Part shown: positions 21,180-31,711 of the stretch, in pieces | Numbering within the stretch: the stretch's first letter is position 1 | Layout of the letters: every line of letters starts with the position of its first letter | Assembly: GCF_001422545.1 (NCBI RefSeq) | Contig: NZ_LMLE01000006.1 | Span: forward strand, 362,982 to 426,981 | Direction of reading: 5' to 3' | Length of the DNA stretch: 64,000 nucleotides | Source: Pedobacter sp. Leaf41 | GTDB taxonomy: Bacteria > Bacteroidota > Bacteroidia > Sphingobacteriales > Sphingobacteriaceae | Notes under the pieces: model-generated | Database searches by the model: none | The model's input: only the letters and a program-made list of their open reading frames with translations | What the model was told of the DNA's origin: nothing | Program-made: the position numbers and the translations under genes

Positions 21180-21797
21180 ATGGATGTTGTGATGAGCATG
21201 ACTAAACTTAATCAAATCGATGAAAAGTCTCTATTGCTTCAGTTGAAAGATGGGGATGAGCGTGCATTCGAAATTCTATACAATAACTATAAAACCCGTA
21301 TAGCCGGAAATTTATTTAAACTACTCAAATCTGACGATGTTGTTAAAGAAGTACTCCAGGAACTTTTTTTTAAAATATGGGAAGTGCGGGCGCAGATAGA
21401 CCCTGATAAGTCTTTTAAATCTTACCTGTTTCGAATAGCGGAGAACCTCGTGTATGATTATTTTCGGAAGGTTGCGAAAGATAAACGATTACTAACTAAA
21501 CTCATGGCCTCGAGTTCTGAGCTGTATTTTCATATTGAAGAAGATATGTTAAGTAAAGAAGATGCCCAAAAATTAGAGCATGCTATAAGTCTGATGCCAC
21601 CTCAACGCAAAATGGTATTTACACTATGTAAATTAGAAGGCAAATCTTATAGAGAAGTGGAGGAAATTATGGGTATTAATACCAAAACCATAAGTAGCCA
21701 CATGCTACAAGCCAATAGATTCCTCAAAAACCACTTTGGAGAGGCCTCAACCTTAAGCATTTCTATAGTTTTAGGTGTTTTATTCAAGGGTTTATAA
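21180..21797 (+). CDS. ECF sigma-70 factor (FecI-like, Bacteroidota type)
   Basis: 205 residues. Region 2 (residues ~25-95: AFEILYNNYKTRIAG, KEVLQELFFKIWEVR, SYLFRIAENLVYDYFRK) and region 4 (residues ~130-185: LPPQRK-type MPPQRKMVFTLCKLEGKSY, then EVEEIMGINTKTISSHM) are clear. It is followed by a FecR anti-sigma and an STN-containing SusC, the usual trans-envelope signalling trio. The start may be one of the in-frame ATGs at 21180 or 21192. Confidence 0.92.
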   Translation: MDVVMSMTKLNQIDEKSLLLQLKDGDERAFEILYNNYKTRIAGNLFKLLKSDDVVKEVLQELFFKIWEVRAQIDPDKSFKSYLFRIAENLVYDYFRKVAKDKRLLTKLMASSSELYFHIEEDMLSKEDAQKLEHAISLMPPQRKMVFTLCKLEGKSYREVEEIMGINTKTISSHMLQANRFLKNHFGEASTLSISIVLGVLFKGL

Positions 21798-21884
21798 TCA
21801 AATCGCTCTTTTTATAAATTAATTGTTAATTTTTTGTTAAGCGACTAAGGATATTCTCGCTCAACTCCGTATTAGCTGTAAAAT

Positions 21885-23084
21885 TTGACCTTGAAAACAG
21901 CCGATCAACTCCGTAATCTCTTCGAAAAGTACCTGAACAATAATTGTGATGCGATAGAAATGCAGCAATTGATGGATTATTTTGAGCTTGGTGAAAATCC
22001 GACCCAGTTGAAATCACTCATCTCTGATGCTTTGGAAGATTGGGACGAGCCATATGAAAATAACTCAGCTATTGCAAATGTTTTAGTGAAGGTTGATAAA
22101 GATTTATTTGATCAGATTCAACACACGAAAAAGTATGCACCAGAAGCCAAGCATAAGAAGCTTAAGGTTTGGATGCAGATTGCGGCTGTCGCCGCCATGG
22201 TGACCATCATATTTTCCGGAATTTATTTTTTTAATAACCAATCAGCAAAGCTTCCCGCTGTTGCCAAAGTGCTACCGCAGGAGGTTCAGCCAGGTGAATT
22301 TGGTGCTACGTTGACCATGGCCAATGGCCAGAAGGTTAATCTGGGTAGCGCCTCAAATGGAGAGATAAGCCGGGAATCGGGTATTGTCATCAGCAAGACA
22401 GATGACGGACGACTTGTTTATGAATCTGTTGGAAACGTATCCGATCCAAATGCCTTAAACACATTGTCTACCGCAAGGGGAGAAACCTACCAGGTGCGTT
22501 TGCCCGACGGTTCACTGGTGTATCTGAATGCAGCTTCAAGTATCACTTATTCTGCCTCGCTGATGCAAAATGGAAAGCGTATGGTTAAGCTAAACGGGGA
22601 GGCCTATTTTGAGGTGGCAAAGGATAAACTGCACCCATTCATAGTAGAAACGAATAAGCAGACGATAGAAGTGTTGGGTACGCATTTTAACATCAGCAGT
22701 TATGCAGATGACGAAACGGAAAAAACGACCTTATTGGAGGGAAGCGTAAAGGTATCCGCATCAGGAAATACCAAAATATTAAAGCCAGGCCAACAAGCTA
22801 AGCTTCATGAGGGAAAGATACAGGTTAGTGAAACAGATACTGACCTGGCTGTGGCCTGGAAAAATAATGAGTTTGTGGTGGAAAGTGAGCACATTGAAAA
22901 CATCATGAAGATGGTTGAGCGCTGGTACAACGTTGAAGTGGTTTACCTCGGTGAAAAAACCAATCAGCGCTTCAGTGGTAAAGTATCGAGGTTTGATAAA
23001 CTGTCTAAAGTCCTTGAAATTGTAGAATATACCGGGGAAGCTCATTTTAAAGTGAAGGGTAGAACCGTATACGTATCCAGATAA
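21885..23084 (+). CDS. FecR-family anti-sigma factor
   Basis: 399 residues starting at TTG 21885 (a second TTG at 21891 is possible; no nearby ATG fits). Cytosolic N-terminal helix region to about residue 92, one membrane helix (~96-116), then the periplasmic FecR domain (GEFGATLTMANGQ..., TARGETYQVRLPDGS, LNGEAYFEVAKDKLHPFIVET) and a C-terminal DUF4974 domain (NIMKMVERWYNVEVVY). It should hold the upstream sigma factor inactive until the downstream SusC/STN receptor binds substrate. Confidence 0.92.
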   Translation: MTLKTADQLRNLFEKYLNNNCDAIEMQQLMDYFELGENPTQLKSLISDALEDWDEPYENNSAIANVLVKVDKDLFDQIQHTKKYAPEAKHKKLKVWMQIAAVAAMVTIIFSGIYFFNNQSAKLPAVAKVLPQEVQPGEFGATLTMANGQKVNLGSASNGEISRESGIVISKTDDGRLVYESVGNVSDPNALNTLSTARGETYQVRLPDGSLVYLNAASSITYSASLMQNGKRMVKLNGEAYFEVAKDKLHPFIVETNKQTIEVLGTHFNISSYADDETEKTTLLEGSVKVSASGNTKILKPGQQAKLHEGKIQVSETDTDLAVAWKNNEFVVESEHIENIMKMVERWYNVEVVYLGEKTNQRFSGKVSRFDKLSKVLEIVEYTGEAHFKVKGRTVYVSR

Positions 23085-23292
23085 TTAATAACGAATAATC
23101 AACTGAATTTTTAACCTTTTAACCGAACCACATGATAAGAGAAATACAATAAAGGGAAAGGTCCAAAGAAACAGGCCCCGTTTAACTGACGGGACCTGAT
23201 AATGGTTTGGACTATTCGATTGAAAACCAAATTACAACCACAGTCTTTCTACGGTCCAACGCATCATAGACTGTTAACCAAACCAACAACTA
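23085..23292 (+). promoter_or_regulatory. Structured leader upstream of the SusC gene
   Basis: The 208-bp spacer contains nested inverted words, GGTCCAAA near 23160 with TTTGGAC near 23208, and GCCCCGTTTAA...GACGGGACC inside. These could form a 5'-UTR fold. The promoter read by the ECF sigma is expected here. Confidence 0.35.
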
Positions 23293-26200
23293 ATGTATCA
23301 AAAATCAAGGAAATTTGGTATGCCTAACCGGCTGTACCTCAAATTATTGTTAACTATGCGCTTAACCATCGTAATAATAATGGCGTGCCTTATGCAGGTA
23401 AGTGCGTCGAGCCTCGCTCAAAAAGTGTCTTTAACGAAGTCAAATGCTTCACTTCGATCTGTTTTTAAGGAACTTAACCAACAAACTGGTTACAACTTTT
23501 TTTATGCTGATAGCCTTTTGGAGAATTCATTTCCGGTGAGCATCAACGTTAAAGATGCTGAACTACCTGCTGTGCTTAACCAGATTTTTGCATCGCAAAA
23601 CCTGGATTTTATTATACGCAATCAAACCGTGGTTATCAAAGCACGTGAAAGGGCCAGCCAGGAAATTATTACCGGTTTTGTTGGCGATGCAAAAGACCGC
23701 AAGCCCATCCCCGGGGTTACCGTTTCGATTAAAGGTACGAAATCTGCAGTTCAGACGGATAAAAACGGAAAGTTTACCATTAGTATATCCGCAGGTGCGG
23801 AATCACTGGAATTCCGTTTTCTAGGTTATAAAACCGTCGCTGTGCCCATTTCTCCAAATTCGAACTATTCAATTTACATGAGTGAGGAAGGGCTGACATT
23901 GAATGAAACCGTAATTACGGGTATGGTTGACAGGAAGGTAAGTACGTATACCGGTGCTGCTAAAACTATGACTGGAGCTGAACTTAAGGCTGTAAGTCCG
24001 GTTAATGTATTTGCAGGTATTGCTGCCCTCGATCCATCTTTCAGAATTATTCCCAACAATAAAATTGGAGGTAACATCAATGCTTTGCCTGAAATTACCA
24101 TGCGTGGGCAAAACTCCTACCCAACACTGGGTTCAGAACTTGTTGGAAATCCAAATACACCATTATTTATTCTTGATGGATTTCAGGTTTCATTACAAGC
24201 CATCACAGATTTAGACATGAATCAAATTGCATCTGTTACTTTGTTAAAAGATGCATCTGCTACCGCAATGTATGGTTCCCGTGGGGGTAATGGTGTAATG
24301 GTTGTAACCACAATCCTTCCGCCGAGGGGAAAGGTCGAAGTTTCCATAACCAATAACTTCACTTTAGCATCACCAGACCTTTCTGTTTACCATATGCTGA
24401 ATGCAGAAGAGAAACTGGATTTTGAACGTCGTGTAGGTTTTCTAAACACTTATTTTGGGCAGGCTATTAATGCCGAACGATATAAAGCTGTGGTGAGCGG
24501 GGTAAATACAGACTGGAAGTCTATTCCCGTTCAAACAGGCATTAACAACAGAACCAACCTTTCATTACGTGGTGGTGACCAGTCGCTGACTTTTAACCTT
24601 ACCTTCAGCGGCAATTTTTTACAGGGTGTAATGAAAGAGCAGGACAGGAAAAATTATGCAGGAAGTTTTACCTTGAGTTATAAAACCAATAAATTAACGT
24701 TCCAGAATAATACGATCGCGACACAGGTTATTTCTAATGACTCGCCTTACGGGGAATTTAGCCAGTACCTGAATTTGAATCCGTACTGGAAACCTTATGA
24801 TGAAAATGGTAATATAAACCAATACCTGGAGAACATCAATCTGGGCTTCGGTATAGGCAGTTCTGTTGTCTTAAATCCCTTAATGGATATTAATTATAAC
24901 ACCATTAATAACAGAAATAAGAACTTTAATTTAAGGAACAACACCAGCGTTCGTTACGACTTTAGCAAGTCCTTATGGTTCACCGGCGCACTGGGCATCA
25001 CTAAAGTGAATGGTACGATAGATAATTTCTACTCCGCTTTAGACAGTCGTTTTAATGGCATTTCAGATATAAGTGCAAGAGGTACCTATTCGAAAGACAA
25101 TAGTGATGCCTTTACCATGGATGGAACAGGTGCTGTGAACTACAACAAGAATTTTGGAAAGCATGGTGTTACCGTGTATGCAGGATTCAGGCTTGCCAGC
25201 ACCAACTTCAATTCATATAACGTATCAACTCAGGGTTTCCCTTTCGATCGTCTGGATAACATCCTTTTCGCTGCGCAGTATTTGAACAGCAGACCTACAG
25301 GAACTGAAAGTACAATTAATAACCTTTCCTATACAGGGAGTGCGAACTACTCTTATGATAACCGGTTTTTTACCGATTTTACCTACACAAGAGACGGTTC
25401 TTCTGCTTATGGAACGAATAATAAATTTGGTAATTTCTGGTCTGCGGGTTTAGGATGGAACATTAACAATGAAAAATTCCTTAAGGATAGCGAAATAATT
25501 AACTTGTTGAGGATTCGGGGTAGTTACGGTTCTACAGGTACATCTGTACAGGATCCTTATGCCGCACAATTCAGGTATAACCTGGGTACATCGACCGGTT
25601 ATTTCGGCGAAGTGGGCGCTTTTCCCGGCGCATTGGGCAACCCGAACCTAAGCTGGCAACAGGTACTGAAGTCGAACATTGGTATTGCTTCAGCATTTCT
25701 GGACAACCGTTTAACTTTCAATGCAGAATTTTATAATGAAGTGACGCAGAATGCGCTGACCACAGTTTCGCTGGCACCCAGTACCGGTTTTCCTTCATAC
25801 ACCGAAAATTTAGGGAAGATTCAAAACAGGGGAATGCAAGTCGACCTCGGTTATACCGTATTCTCGAACCCTCGTAAAGGTTTAAAATGGAATGTTTCAG
25901 TGAACGCAGCCACTAATAAGTCGATATTAAAAGAACTTTCAGGTAAGCTTAAAGCCCTTAACGCTGCATTGAATACCAGTAATTCTGCTCAGACAACTGA
26001 AAATGCGCAGTTTATTGAAGGCCGTTCGACCACAGCCATTTATGCGGTGAGGTCTTTGGGTATTGATCCGGTTACAGGCCAGGAAGTTTACCTGAAAGCA
26101 GATGGTACGCCAACTTTTGTATGGGATGTTAATGATAAGACCTATGTTGGCGACACAAGGCCTAAATGGACAGGTGCCATTAATTCAAACTTCTTATACG

Positions 26201-26613
26201 CAGGTTTTGGTTTGAATTTTAGCTTCAATTATAACTATGGTGCTGATTTATATAACACTACCTTATTAAATCGTGTTGAAGCCGTTGATGCACGCAATAA
26301 CGTAGACCGCCGAGCATACGACCTGGGTTGGACAGGCCCCGGAAGTTTGAGCCCATATCGCAGGATTGCAACTTTCCCTACCCCGACAAAGCTTACCTCA
26401 CGCTTTGTACAACGCGATAATAACATCCAGCTCAGTTCAATTAATTTAAGTTATCAGTTCAAAACCCAGTTTGTAAAAAAATTAGGCTTGCAGAACCTTA
26501 GTGTTAGTGCCACGACAAATAACCTGGGCACCTTTAGCTCTATTGAAATAGAACGTGGTACAGATAACCCTTTTGCCAGAGAATATACATTTGGTTTAAG
26601 TGCAAGATTTTAA
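23293..26613 (+). CDS. SusC/RagA TonB-dependent receptor with STN signalling domain
   Basis: 1106 residues. Signal segment (~20-42), STN (secretin/TonB short N-terminal) domain ~45-112, carboxypeptidase-D-like regulatory domain ~120-205 (ITGFVGDAKDRKPIPGVTVS), plug domain ~215-350 (LLKDASATAMYGSRGGNGVMVV) and a 22-strand-type barrel ending in GLSARF. The STN domain contacts FecR-type anti-sigma factors, which fits the preceding sigma/FecR pair. Cargo is unknown: no hydrolases accompany it, only SusD, two lipoproteins, a thioredoxin and an M16 peptidase. Confidence 0.95.
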   Translation: MYQKSRKFGMPNRLYLKLLLTMRLTIVIIMACLMQVSASSLAQKVSLTKSNASLRSVFKELNQQTGYNFFYADSLLENSFPVSINVKDAELPAVLNQIFASQNLDFIIRNQTVVIKARERASQEIITGFVGDAKDRKPIPGVTVSIKGTKSAVQTDKNGKFTISISAGAESLEFRFLGYKTVAVPISPNSNYSIYMSEEGLTLNETVITGMVDRKVSTYTGAAKTMTGAELKAVSPVNVFAGIAALDPSFRIIPNNKIGGNINALPEITMRGQNSYPTLGSELVGNPNTPLFILDGFQVSLQAITDLDMNQIASVTLLKDASATAMYGSRGGNGVMVVTTILPPRGKVEVSITNNFTLASPDLSVYHMLNAEEKLDFERRVGFLNTYFGQAINAERYKAVVSGVNTDWKSIPVQTGINNRTNLSLRGGDQSLTFNLTFSGNFLQGVMKEQDRKNYAGSFTLSYKTNKLTFQNNTIATQVISNDSPYGEFSQYLNLNPYWKPYDENGNINQYLENINLGFGIGSSVVLNPLMDINYNTINNRNKNFNLRNNTSVRYDFSKSLWFTGALGITKVNGTIDNFYSALDSRFNGISDISARGTYSKDNSDAFTMDGTGAVNYNKNFGKHGVTVYAGFRLASTNFNSYNVSTQGFPFDRLDNILFAAQYLNSRPTGTESTINNLSYTGSANYSYDNRFFTDFTYTRDGSSAYGTNNKFGNFWSAGLGWNINNEKFLKDSEIINLLRIRGSYGSTGTSVQDPYAAQFRYNLGTSTGYFGEVGAFPGALGNPNLSWQQVLKSNIGIASAFLDNRLTFNAEFYNEVTQNALTTVSLAPSTGFPSYTENLGKIQNRGMQVDLGYTVFSNPRKGLKWNVSVNAATNKSILKELSGKLKALNAALNTSNSAQTTENAQFIEGRSTTAIYAVRSLGIDPVTGQEVYLKADGTPTFVWDVNDKTYVGDTRPKWTGAINSNFLYAGFGLNFSFNYNYGADLYNTTLLNRVEAVDARNNVDRRAYDLGWTGPGSLSPYRRIATFPTPTKLTSRFVQRDNNIQLSSINLSYQFKTQFVKKLGLQNLSVSATTNNLGTFSSIEIERGTDNPFAREYTFGLSARF

Positions 26614-26635
26614 TTCAAAACATATTCATATCCCA

Positions 26636-28069
26636 ATGAAAAGAACAACATTACTTATAGGAATCATGGCAATAGTTGCGGTGTTTTCCGGTTGTAAGAA
26701 ATTTTTGGATGTAACTCCCAAAACAAGTCTGGCTGAAGAACAGCTGTATACTTCAGAACCTGGCTTTCAACAGGCTTTATCGGGTGTTTACGGCAAATTG
26801 GCTGGAACTAATCTTTACGGAGATAACCTGTCTATGGGCTTCGTTTCTGCCCTGGCACAAAATTATTCGACACTTAATACCAGCGCATCCATTTCGCTGC
26901 AACAAACACAACTCCTGAACTATGCTTCAAACGAAGTAATAAGTTATACCGATTCCATCTGGTCGTCCAGTTACAGCGCAATTGCTGCAGCAAATAAAAT
27001 CATAGAAAATACAGCAGCAAACCGTTCTGTACTCAGCAATAATTCATATGCACAGCTGCGCGGTGAAGCTTTAGCATTAAGGGCATTTTTACATTTTGAT
27101 TTACTGCGCATGTTCGGTCCGGAGTACACGGCAGGTGCAAACCTGAAGGCCATCCCTTACAAAAAGGATGTAAACGAAAATGCAATTATTCCTGCTACAA
27201 CTGCTGATGTGGTTAAATTTGCATTGGCCGACTTGAAAGAGGCAGCGGATTTATTACAACCTGTCGACCCGATCGTGACCAGTGATTTAAGAAGCAGACG
27301 GAACAAATTGAATTACTACGGTATAAAAGCACTTGAAGCAAGGATAAGGTTATACAGTGGCGATAAACCAGGCGCGGCTGCTGCTGCAAATTTAGTAATC
27401 GGTTCGGGTAAGTATGCCTTCGTAACCCAGGCTGCGGCAGGTGCCATTAGTTCAGGTTTAACAGTACGCGACCGGCTATATTTCAATGAACAGATATTTA
27501 TGATCCGGGTTAGGGATATATTGCCTACTGTACAGCGTTATTTCAGGTTTAGAGGTAGTTTAGATCAAAGCCTTACCCGTAGCCCTGCTAACTTTGCTAC
27601 GCTGTTTGAAACTACATCCGGCGGCGGTTCAGACATCAGGTTCGTTTACCGTATTGAACAGGATGGCGGAAATTTATTCCCTTCTAAATTCTGGCAAGCC
27701 TCAAGCGCTACCACTACAATTGGTGATAATTTACTGGATCAGTATGTTCCGGGCATACGCCTTGCAGAAATGTATTACATCCTCGCTGAAACAGCTGAAA
27801 CACCAGGTATAGGAGTAGGCTATTTAAATACGGTGCGTCAAAACAGGGGCATATCTAACCTGGCAACAACCATTACAGCTACCGATCTCACAGCTGCAAT
27901 CACTAAGGAATACCAGAAAGAATTTTATGCAGAAGGACAGTTGTTTTTCTACTACAAACGTATTAAAGCAACGAGAATGTTGTTTCGCAACATCAATATG
28001 ACACCGGCGGACTACAAACTACCGATTCCAGATAGAGAACTTCAATTTAATCCGAATTATGGAAACTAA
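26636..28069 (+). CDS. SusD/RagB-family lipoprotein
   Basis: 477 residues from the ATG at 26636 (an upstream in-frame start at 26600 would overlap the SusC stop and spoil the signal). Lipobox F-S-G-C near residue 20. SusD features: LRGEALALRAFLHFDLLRMFGP, YYILAETAETPGIGVGYLN and the C-terminal YKLPIPDRELQFNPNY ending. Forms the lid of the preceding SusC. Confidence 0.94.
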   Translation: MKRTTLLIGIMAIVAVFSGCKKFLDVTPKTSLAEEQLYTSEPGFQQALSGVYGKLAGTNLYGDNLSMGFVSALAQNYSTLNTSASISLQQTQLLNYASNEVISYTDSIWSSSYSAIAAANKIIENTAANRSVLSNNSYAQLRGEALALRAFLHFDLLRMFGPEYTAGANLKAIPYKKDVNENAIIPATTADVVKFALADLKEAADLLQPVDPIVTSDLRSRRNKLNYYGIKALEARIRLYSGDKPGAAAAANLVIGSGKYAFVTQAAAGAISSGLTVRDRLYFNEQIFMIRVRDILPTVQRYFRFRGSLDQSLTRSPANFATLFETTSGGGSDIRFVYRIEQDGGNLFPSKFWQASSATTTIGDNLLDQYVPGIRLAEMYYILAETAETPGIGVGYLNTVRQNRGISNLATTITATDLTAAITKEYQKEFYAEGQLFFYYKRIKATRMLFRNINMTPADYKLPIPDRELQFNPNYGN

Positions 28070-28082
28070 TCAAACTCGTATT

Positions 28083-28817
28083 ATGAAATACTTATTATAT
28101 ATAATGATTGTGGTCTGTCTTTTTTCATGCAAGAAAGAAACAGTTGAGACCTATCAGGGAAAGGATGGCGTGAGTTTCTTTGCCTACACTTTCGAACTTT
28201 TACATACCACAGCTGTTAGAAATTACTCTTTTGCCTTACAGGCAACTCAAAAGCAGAGAGACACCCTGTTTATACCCATGCGCATTACCGGGAAGCTAAC
28301 CGATCAGCCGCGTACGGTATTGCTGAAAACTGCTCAGGGAACAACCGCTACTGCGGGAGTAGATTTTGAGCTGAAAGAATTCACCGTTCCGATAGGGGCA
28401 TCGAAATTTAATTATCCCCTGATATTGCTTAATTCTGCCGGAATGGCCAAAAATGTGTATAGAATTGTGCTGGAGCCCGCAGAAACTAAAGACTTTATTT
28501 TAGGTACTTTGGGCCAGACACCAAGGACAACCACTGCCCAGCCGGAGGAAAACTTCAGATACCTGAAGGTGGATGTAACCAGCCAATACATCGAACCAGC
28601 TTATTGGATCTACCTCCTTCAGGATTTTGGGGAATTCAGCGCCGTAAAATACAAGTTCATGGTGAAAACATTAGGTATTACTGATTTTAATTACGATAAA
28701 ATTGGTTCTGATGGTTTATTGAATTTTCCGGTTACACTAAGGAATGCACTGGCCGCTTATGAGGCTGCAAATGGTCCATTGTTAGATGAGAACGGTCAGG
28801 AGATATCGTTCCCTTAA
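28083..28817 (+). CDS. DUF4843 lipoprotein
   Basis: 244 residues from the ATG at 28083, with lipobox L-F-S-C near residue 15 followed by Lys-Lys. The FFAYTFELLHT, DTLFIPMRITGKLTDQPR and TATAGVDFELKEFTVP segments match the DUF4843 family that sits behind SusCD pairs with a PKD-like lipoprotein and a thioredoxin in Bacteroidota. A surface-exposed accessory or ligand-binding role is likely. The gene starts 13 bp after the susD stop. Confidence 0.85.
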   Translation: MKYLLYIMIVVCLFSCKKETVETYQGKDGVSFFAYTFELLHTTAVRNYSFALQATQKQRDTLFIPMRITGKLTDQPRTVLLKTAQGTTATAGVDFELKEFTVPIGASKFNYPLILLNSAGMAKNVYRIVLEPAETKDFILGTLGQTPRTTTAQPEENFRYLKVDVTSQYIEPAYWIYLLQDFGEFSAVKYKFMVKTLGITDFNYDKIGSDGLLNFPVTLRNALAAYEAANGPLLDENGQEISFP

Positions 28818-28828
28818 TTTAAAATATT

Positions 28829-30265
28829 ATGTATTTAAAATACTTTTTAAAGCTCAGCCCGGTTTTTATTGTCATCATGCTGGCATTTGCTGCCTGTAAA
28901 AAAGACAATCAATCGTTTAAATATGATCAAATCAACGACATTAAGATCACTGATGCAACGATCGCTTTTACGGTTTCTCAACTGGATTCATTAATCATCA
29001 CACCAACTTTGTCGCAAACAATGCCCGAAGGTGATTCATTTACCTATAGCTGGAAACTTAATACAGCAACAGATACCACAACAATTGCTAAAACAAGAAA
29101 TCTACGCACCAAAGTAACATTAAGCCCCGGCATTTATCCGGTAGTATACAAGGTGACGAGCAATAGAAATGGTATTTATACATTAAAGCAATATACCATT
29201 ACCGTCAACGGCGCCTATCCGGATGGCTGGTATGTTCTTAACAGCAAGGATGGAAAAGGTAAAGCTTCTTTAATTCGTACGGATGATGTGATTTTTGATA
29301 ACCCAATGGAAGTAGCCAATAATAAAACCTATCCGGGGAAACCATTAGCTTTATATAATTTTGCAAAAGGTAGCTTCTTTTATTATTTCACTGACCAAAA
29401 TGTGTATCGTTTTAACATGAACGACTGGCTGGAACTCGGTGATAAAAGTTCGATACTTCCGGGATTGGCAACATCACTTCCATTTAAGGCAGCACCGGCA
29501 TTTATCATGAATACCTCAAAATTTGAGCAGTATGTTGTTGCCGACGGTAATTTGTATGTTGGCGTTTCAGGAACAAACGCGGAGAATCTGAAGCCTTTAT
29601 CACAACGCATTCCCGGTAATTATGATTTATTCCCTGGCGTTTTCCCCGGCAATTTTAACACAACCTATTTTTATGATAACACAACAATGAGTTTTATGGA
29701 GATGGGCATATTGTCAAGAGTACTACAACCATCACGGGCAACACCATCCAGACCTTTCGATATGGCAAATGTGGGTAAGAAAATGATTGCTTATGATCGT
29801 GGGGTAACTACTTTGTCACAAGAAGGGATTGAGTGGTATTACATTATGGAAGACAATGGTGGTCGTTACCTGATGTCCTTAACAGGTGACTCGGACAACA
29901 GTTTCCCTGGGGTGAACCAGAAAATGAATAACAGTCCGGAAATAGGAAGCGCAACGAACTTCGCGACTTCATCAATACTAAAACAACTTTATTACACCGT
30001 TGGTAACAAGGTTTATTTGTACGATATGCTTGCAAATGCTGCGCGTTTGATTTATACTTTCCCATCAGGCTACGTGATTAAAGATATTGAAATGTTGCGT
30101 AGCACCAGTAAGCAATTGGTAATCGGCGTTAACAATGGTACCGCGGGTGAAGTGTATTATTTCAGCATCAATGGCCAGGGAGAATTTACCAATGCTACTT
30201 ATGCTAAGAAATTTACAGGCTTCGGTGAAATTATACAAATAGCACCTGCCAGACAAAATCTTTAA
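28829..30265 (+). CDS. PKD-like-family lipoprotein
   Basis: 478 residues, lipobox A-A-C near residue 22 followed by Lys-Lys-Asp. An Ig/PKD-like N-terminal domain (residues ~35-130, TYSWKLNTATDTT, GIYPVVYKVTSN) precedes a beta-rich C-terminal region that begins GAYPDGWYVLNSKDG. This matches the PKD-like family found next to DUF4843 in SusCD loci. It lies 11 bp after the DUF4843 gene. Its molecular role is not known. Confidence 0.85.
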   Translation: MYLKYFLKLSPVFIVIMLAFAACKKDNQSFKYDQINDIKITDATIAFTVSQLDSLIITPTLSQTMPEGDSFTYSWKLNTATDTTTIAKTRNLRTKVTLSPGIYPVVYKVTSNRNGIYTLKQYTITVNGAYPDGWYVLNSKDGKGKASLIRTDDVIFDNPMEVANNKTYPGKPLALYNFAKGSFFYYFTDQNVYRFNMNDWLELGDKSSILPGLATSLPFKAAPAFIMNTSKFEQYVVADGNLYVGVSGTNAENLKPLSQRIPGNYDLFPGVFPGNFNTTYFYDNTTMSFMEMGILSRVLQPSRATPSRPFDMANVGKKMIAYDRGVTTLSQEGIEWYYIMEDNGGRYLMSLTGDSDNSFPGVNQKMNNSPEIGSATNFATSSILKQLYYTVGNKVYLYDMLANAARLIYTFPSGYVIKDIEMLRSTSKQLVIGVNNGTAGEVYYFSINGQGEFTNATYAKKFTGFGEIIQIAPARQNL

Positions 30266-30309
30266 CATATCTCATTAAATTATTATCCTTTTTAAAAATA
30301 TATATAACC

Positions 30310-31485
30310 ATGAAAAAAATATTTTTGTTCTTCACGCTAATTGTGATAGGGTCTTCATTGTACGCTCAAAAACCACAATTAGCCTACAAGGCGAGCCTTG
30401 ATTCTATGAAGCTCTTCATCGATCTTTCAGAAAAAGAAAACATTCTTAACCGACTGGTAATAGCGCACCCAAACGAGAGTTTTGACCAATACAGAGCTAT
30501 ACTCGTAGATAATTTTGTAGTGGCAAAAAATTCTGCGAAGGCTTTATATTATTTTAACCAGATTCAGGAAACCGCAAGAATTATGTATGTTGAAAATGTC
30601 GCTACCGGTTTAATGGCTTACGATTTGAAAGCCGCTGAAACTTTGGTTAAGCAAGAATTAAACAACTCAACAAACGCAAAGGAAGAGCGGTTGTATTTAT
30701 TACAGCTTTATAGTCAGGTGGCGGATAAACTGGGCGACCATGAAAAAGCTTTTGCTGCTATTAAAGAGTGCTATGAGCAGGCTAATAAAAAAACTGCAGG
30801 CTTGACTGCGCAATATTTTTATTTGATGAGCAAAACCGGTAGGTATCAGGAGGCGCTTCCAGAATTGGAAAAAGCAGTGTTATTAGGTTTAGCCAGTGAT
30901 AGTCTGAAAATCGAACTGAAAAATGCTTATTCAAAGGTATATCCTAATGAGGATTCAAATGCCTACCTTAATAAATTAACAACTCAATTTGAATCCAAAT
31001 ATAAAGCAGAATTAGCAGCAAAAATGATATCGGAGCAGGCACCGGAATTTAAAGTCAGAGATATAAATGGTAAAGAAGTATCCTTGTCAGACTTTAAAGG
31101 AAAAACGATTGTTATTGACTTTTGGGCAACCTGGTGCGGACCCTGTAAAAAGTCGCTTCCGGCAATGCAAATGATGGTTAATAAATATAAAAATGATCCG
31201 ACTGTAAAGTTTCTGTTTATACATACCTGGGAAACCTCATCAACACCTAAATCTGATGCTGTAAATTATTTGTTGACTCATAATTTCGACCTGCCTTTGT
31301 ATATGGATTTAAAAGATTCTAATACAAAGACGAACCCCGCTGTAACTGCCTTTAATGTTTCAGGAATTCCTACGAAGTTTATTATCGATGGACATGGTAA
31401 AATACGATTCAGGGAAATGGGTTTGCTTATGCCGAATGACTTCGCTGTGAAGCAATTGTCTGCTATGATAGACCTGTCACGTTAA
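30310..31485 (+). CDS. TlpA-like periplasmic thioredoxin with helical N-terminal region
   Basis: 391 residues with a signal peptide (residues 1-20). Residues ~25-235 are alpha-helical and TPR-like. Residues ~243-391 form an AhpC/TSA-type thioredoxin domain with the redox motif WATWCGPCKK (Cys276, Cys279) and the cis-Pro loop SGIPTKF. Last gene of the SusCD operon, ending at a strong bidirectional terminator. It probably keeps cysteines of envelope or imported proteins reduced. Confidence 0.9.
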   Translation: MKKIFLFFTLIVIGSSLYAQKPQLAYKASLDSMKLFIDLSEKENILNRLVIAHPNESFDQYRAILVDNFVVAKNSAKALYYFNQIQETARIMYVENVATGLMAYDLKAAETLVKQELNNSTNAKEERLYLLQLYSQVADKLGDHEKAFAAIKECYEQANKKTAGLTAQYFYLMSKTGRYQEALPELEKAVLLGLASDSLKIELKNAYSKVYPNEDSNAYLNKLTTQFESKYKAELAAKMISEQAPEFKVRDINGKEVSLSDFKGKTIVIDFWATWCGPCKKSLPAMQMMVNKYKNDPTVKFLFIHTWETSSTPKSDAVNYLLTHNFDLPLYMDLKDSNTKTNPAVTAFNVSGIPTKFIIDGHGKIRFREMGLLMPNDFAVKQLSAMIDLSR

Positions 31486-31669
31486 AGCACATTATTTATA
31501 AACTACCTTAAACTTGTTTGCGCAATCGTTTAGGATAGAACATTGATGTGTTATTTGATTTTAGCGAGTGCAACAAAACCATCTATCGTCTGGCCAGAAT
31601 TGAAATTCCTATATAACAGCCTCAATTCCATTATTGGTTCGGCAGCAGGTTTAATTACAAAAATCATTA

Positions 31670-31703
31670 AAACGAGCGATCCGCAATAAATGATCGCTCG
31701 TTT
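31670..31703. terminator. Bidirectional terminator between tlpA-like and M16 genes
   Basis: A perfect 12-bp stem, AAACGAGCGATC (31670-31681) and GATCGCTCGTTT (31692-31703), with A-rich and T-rich flanks, sits between two convergent genes. Confidence 0.8.
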
Positions 31704-31711
31704 AATTTGGA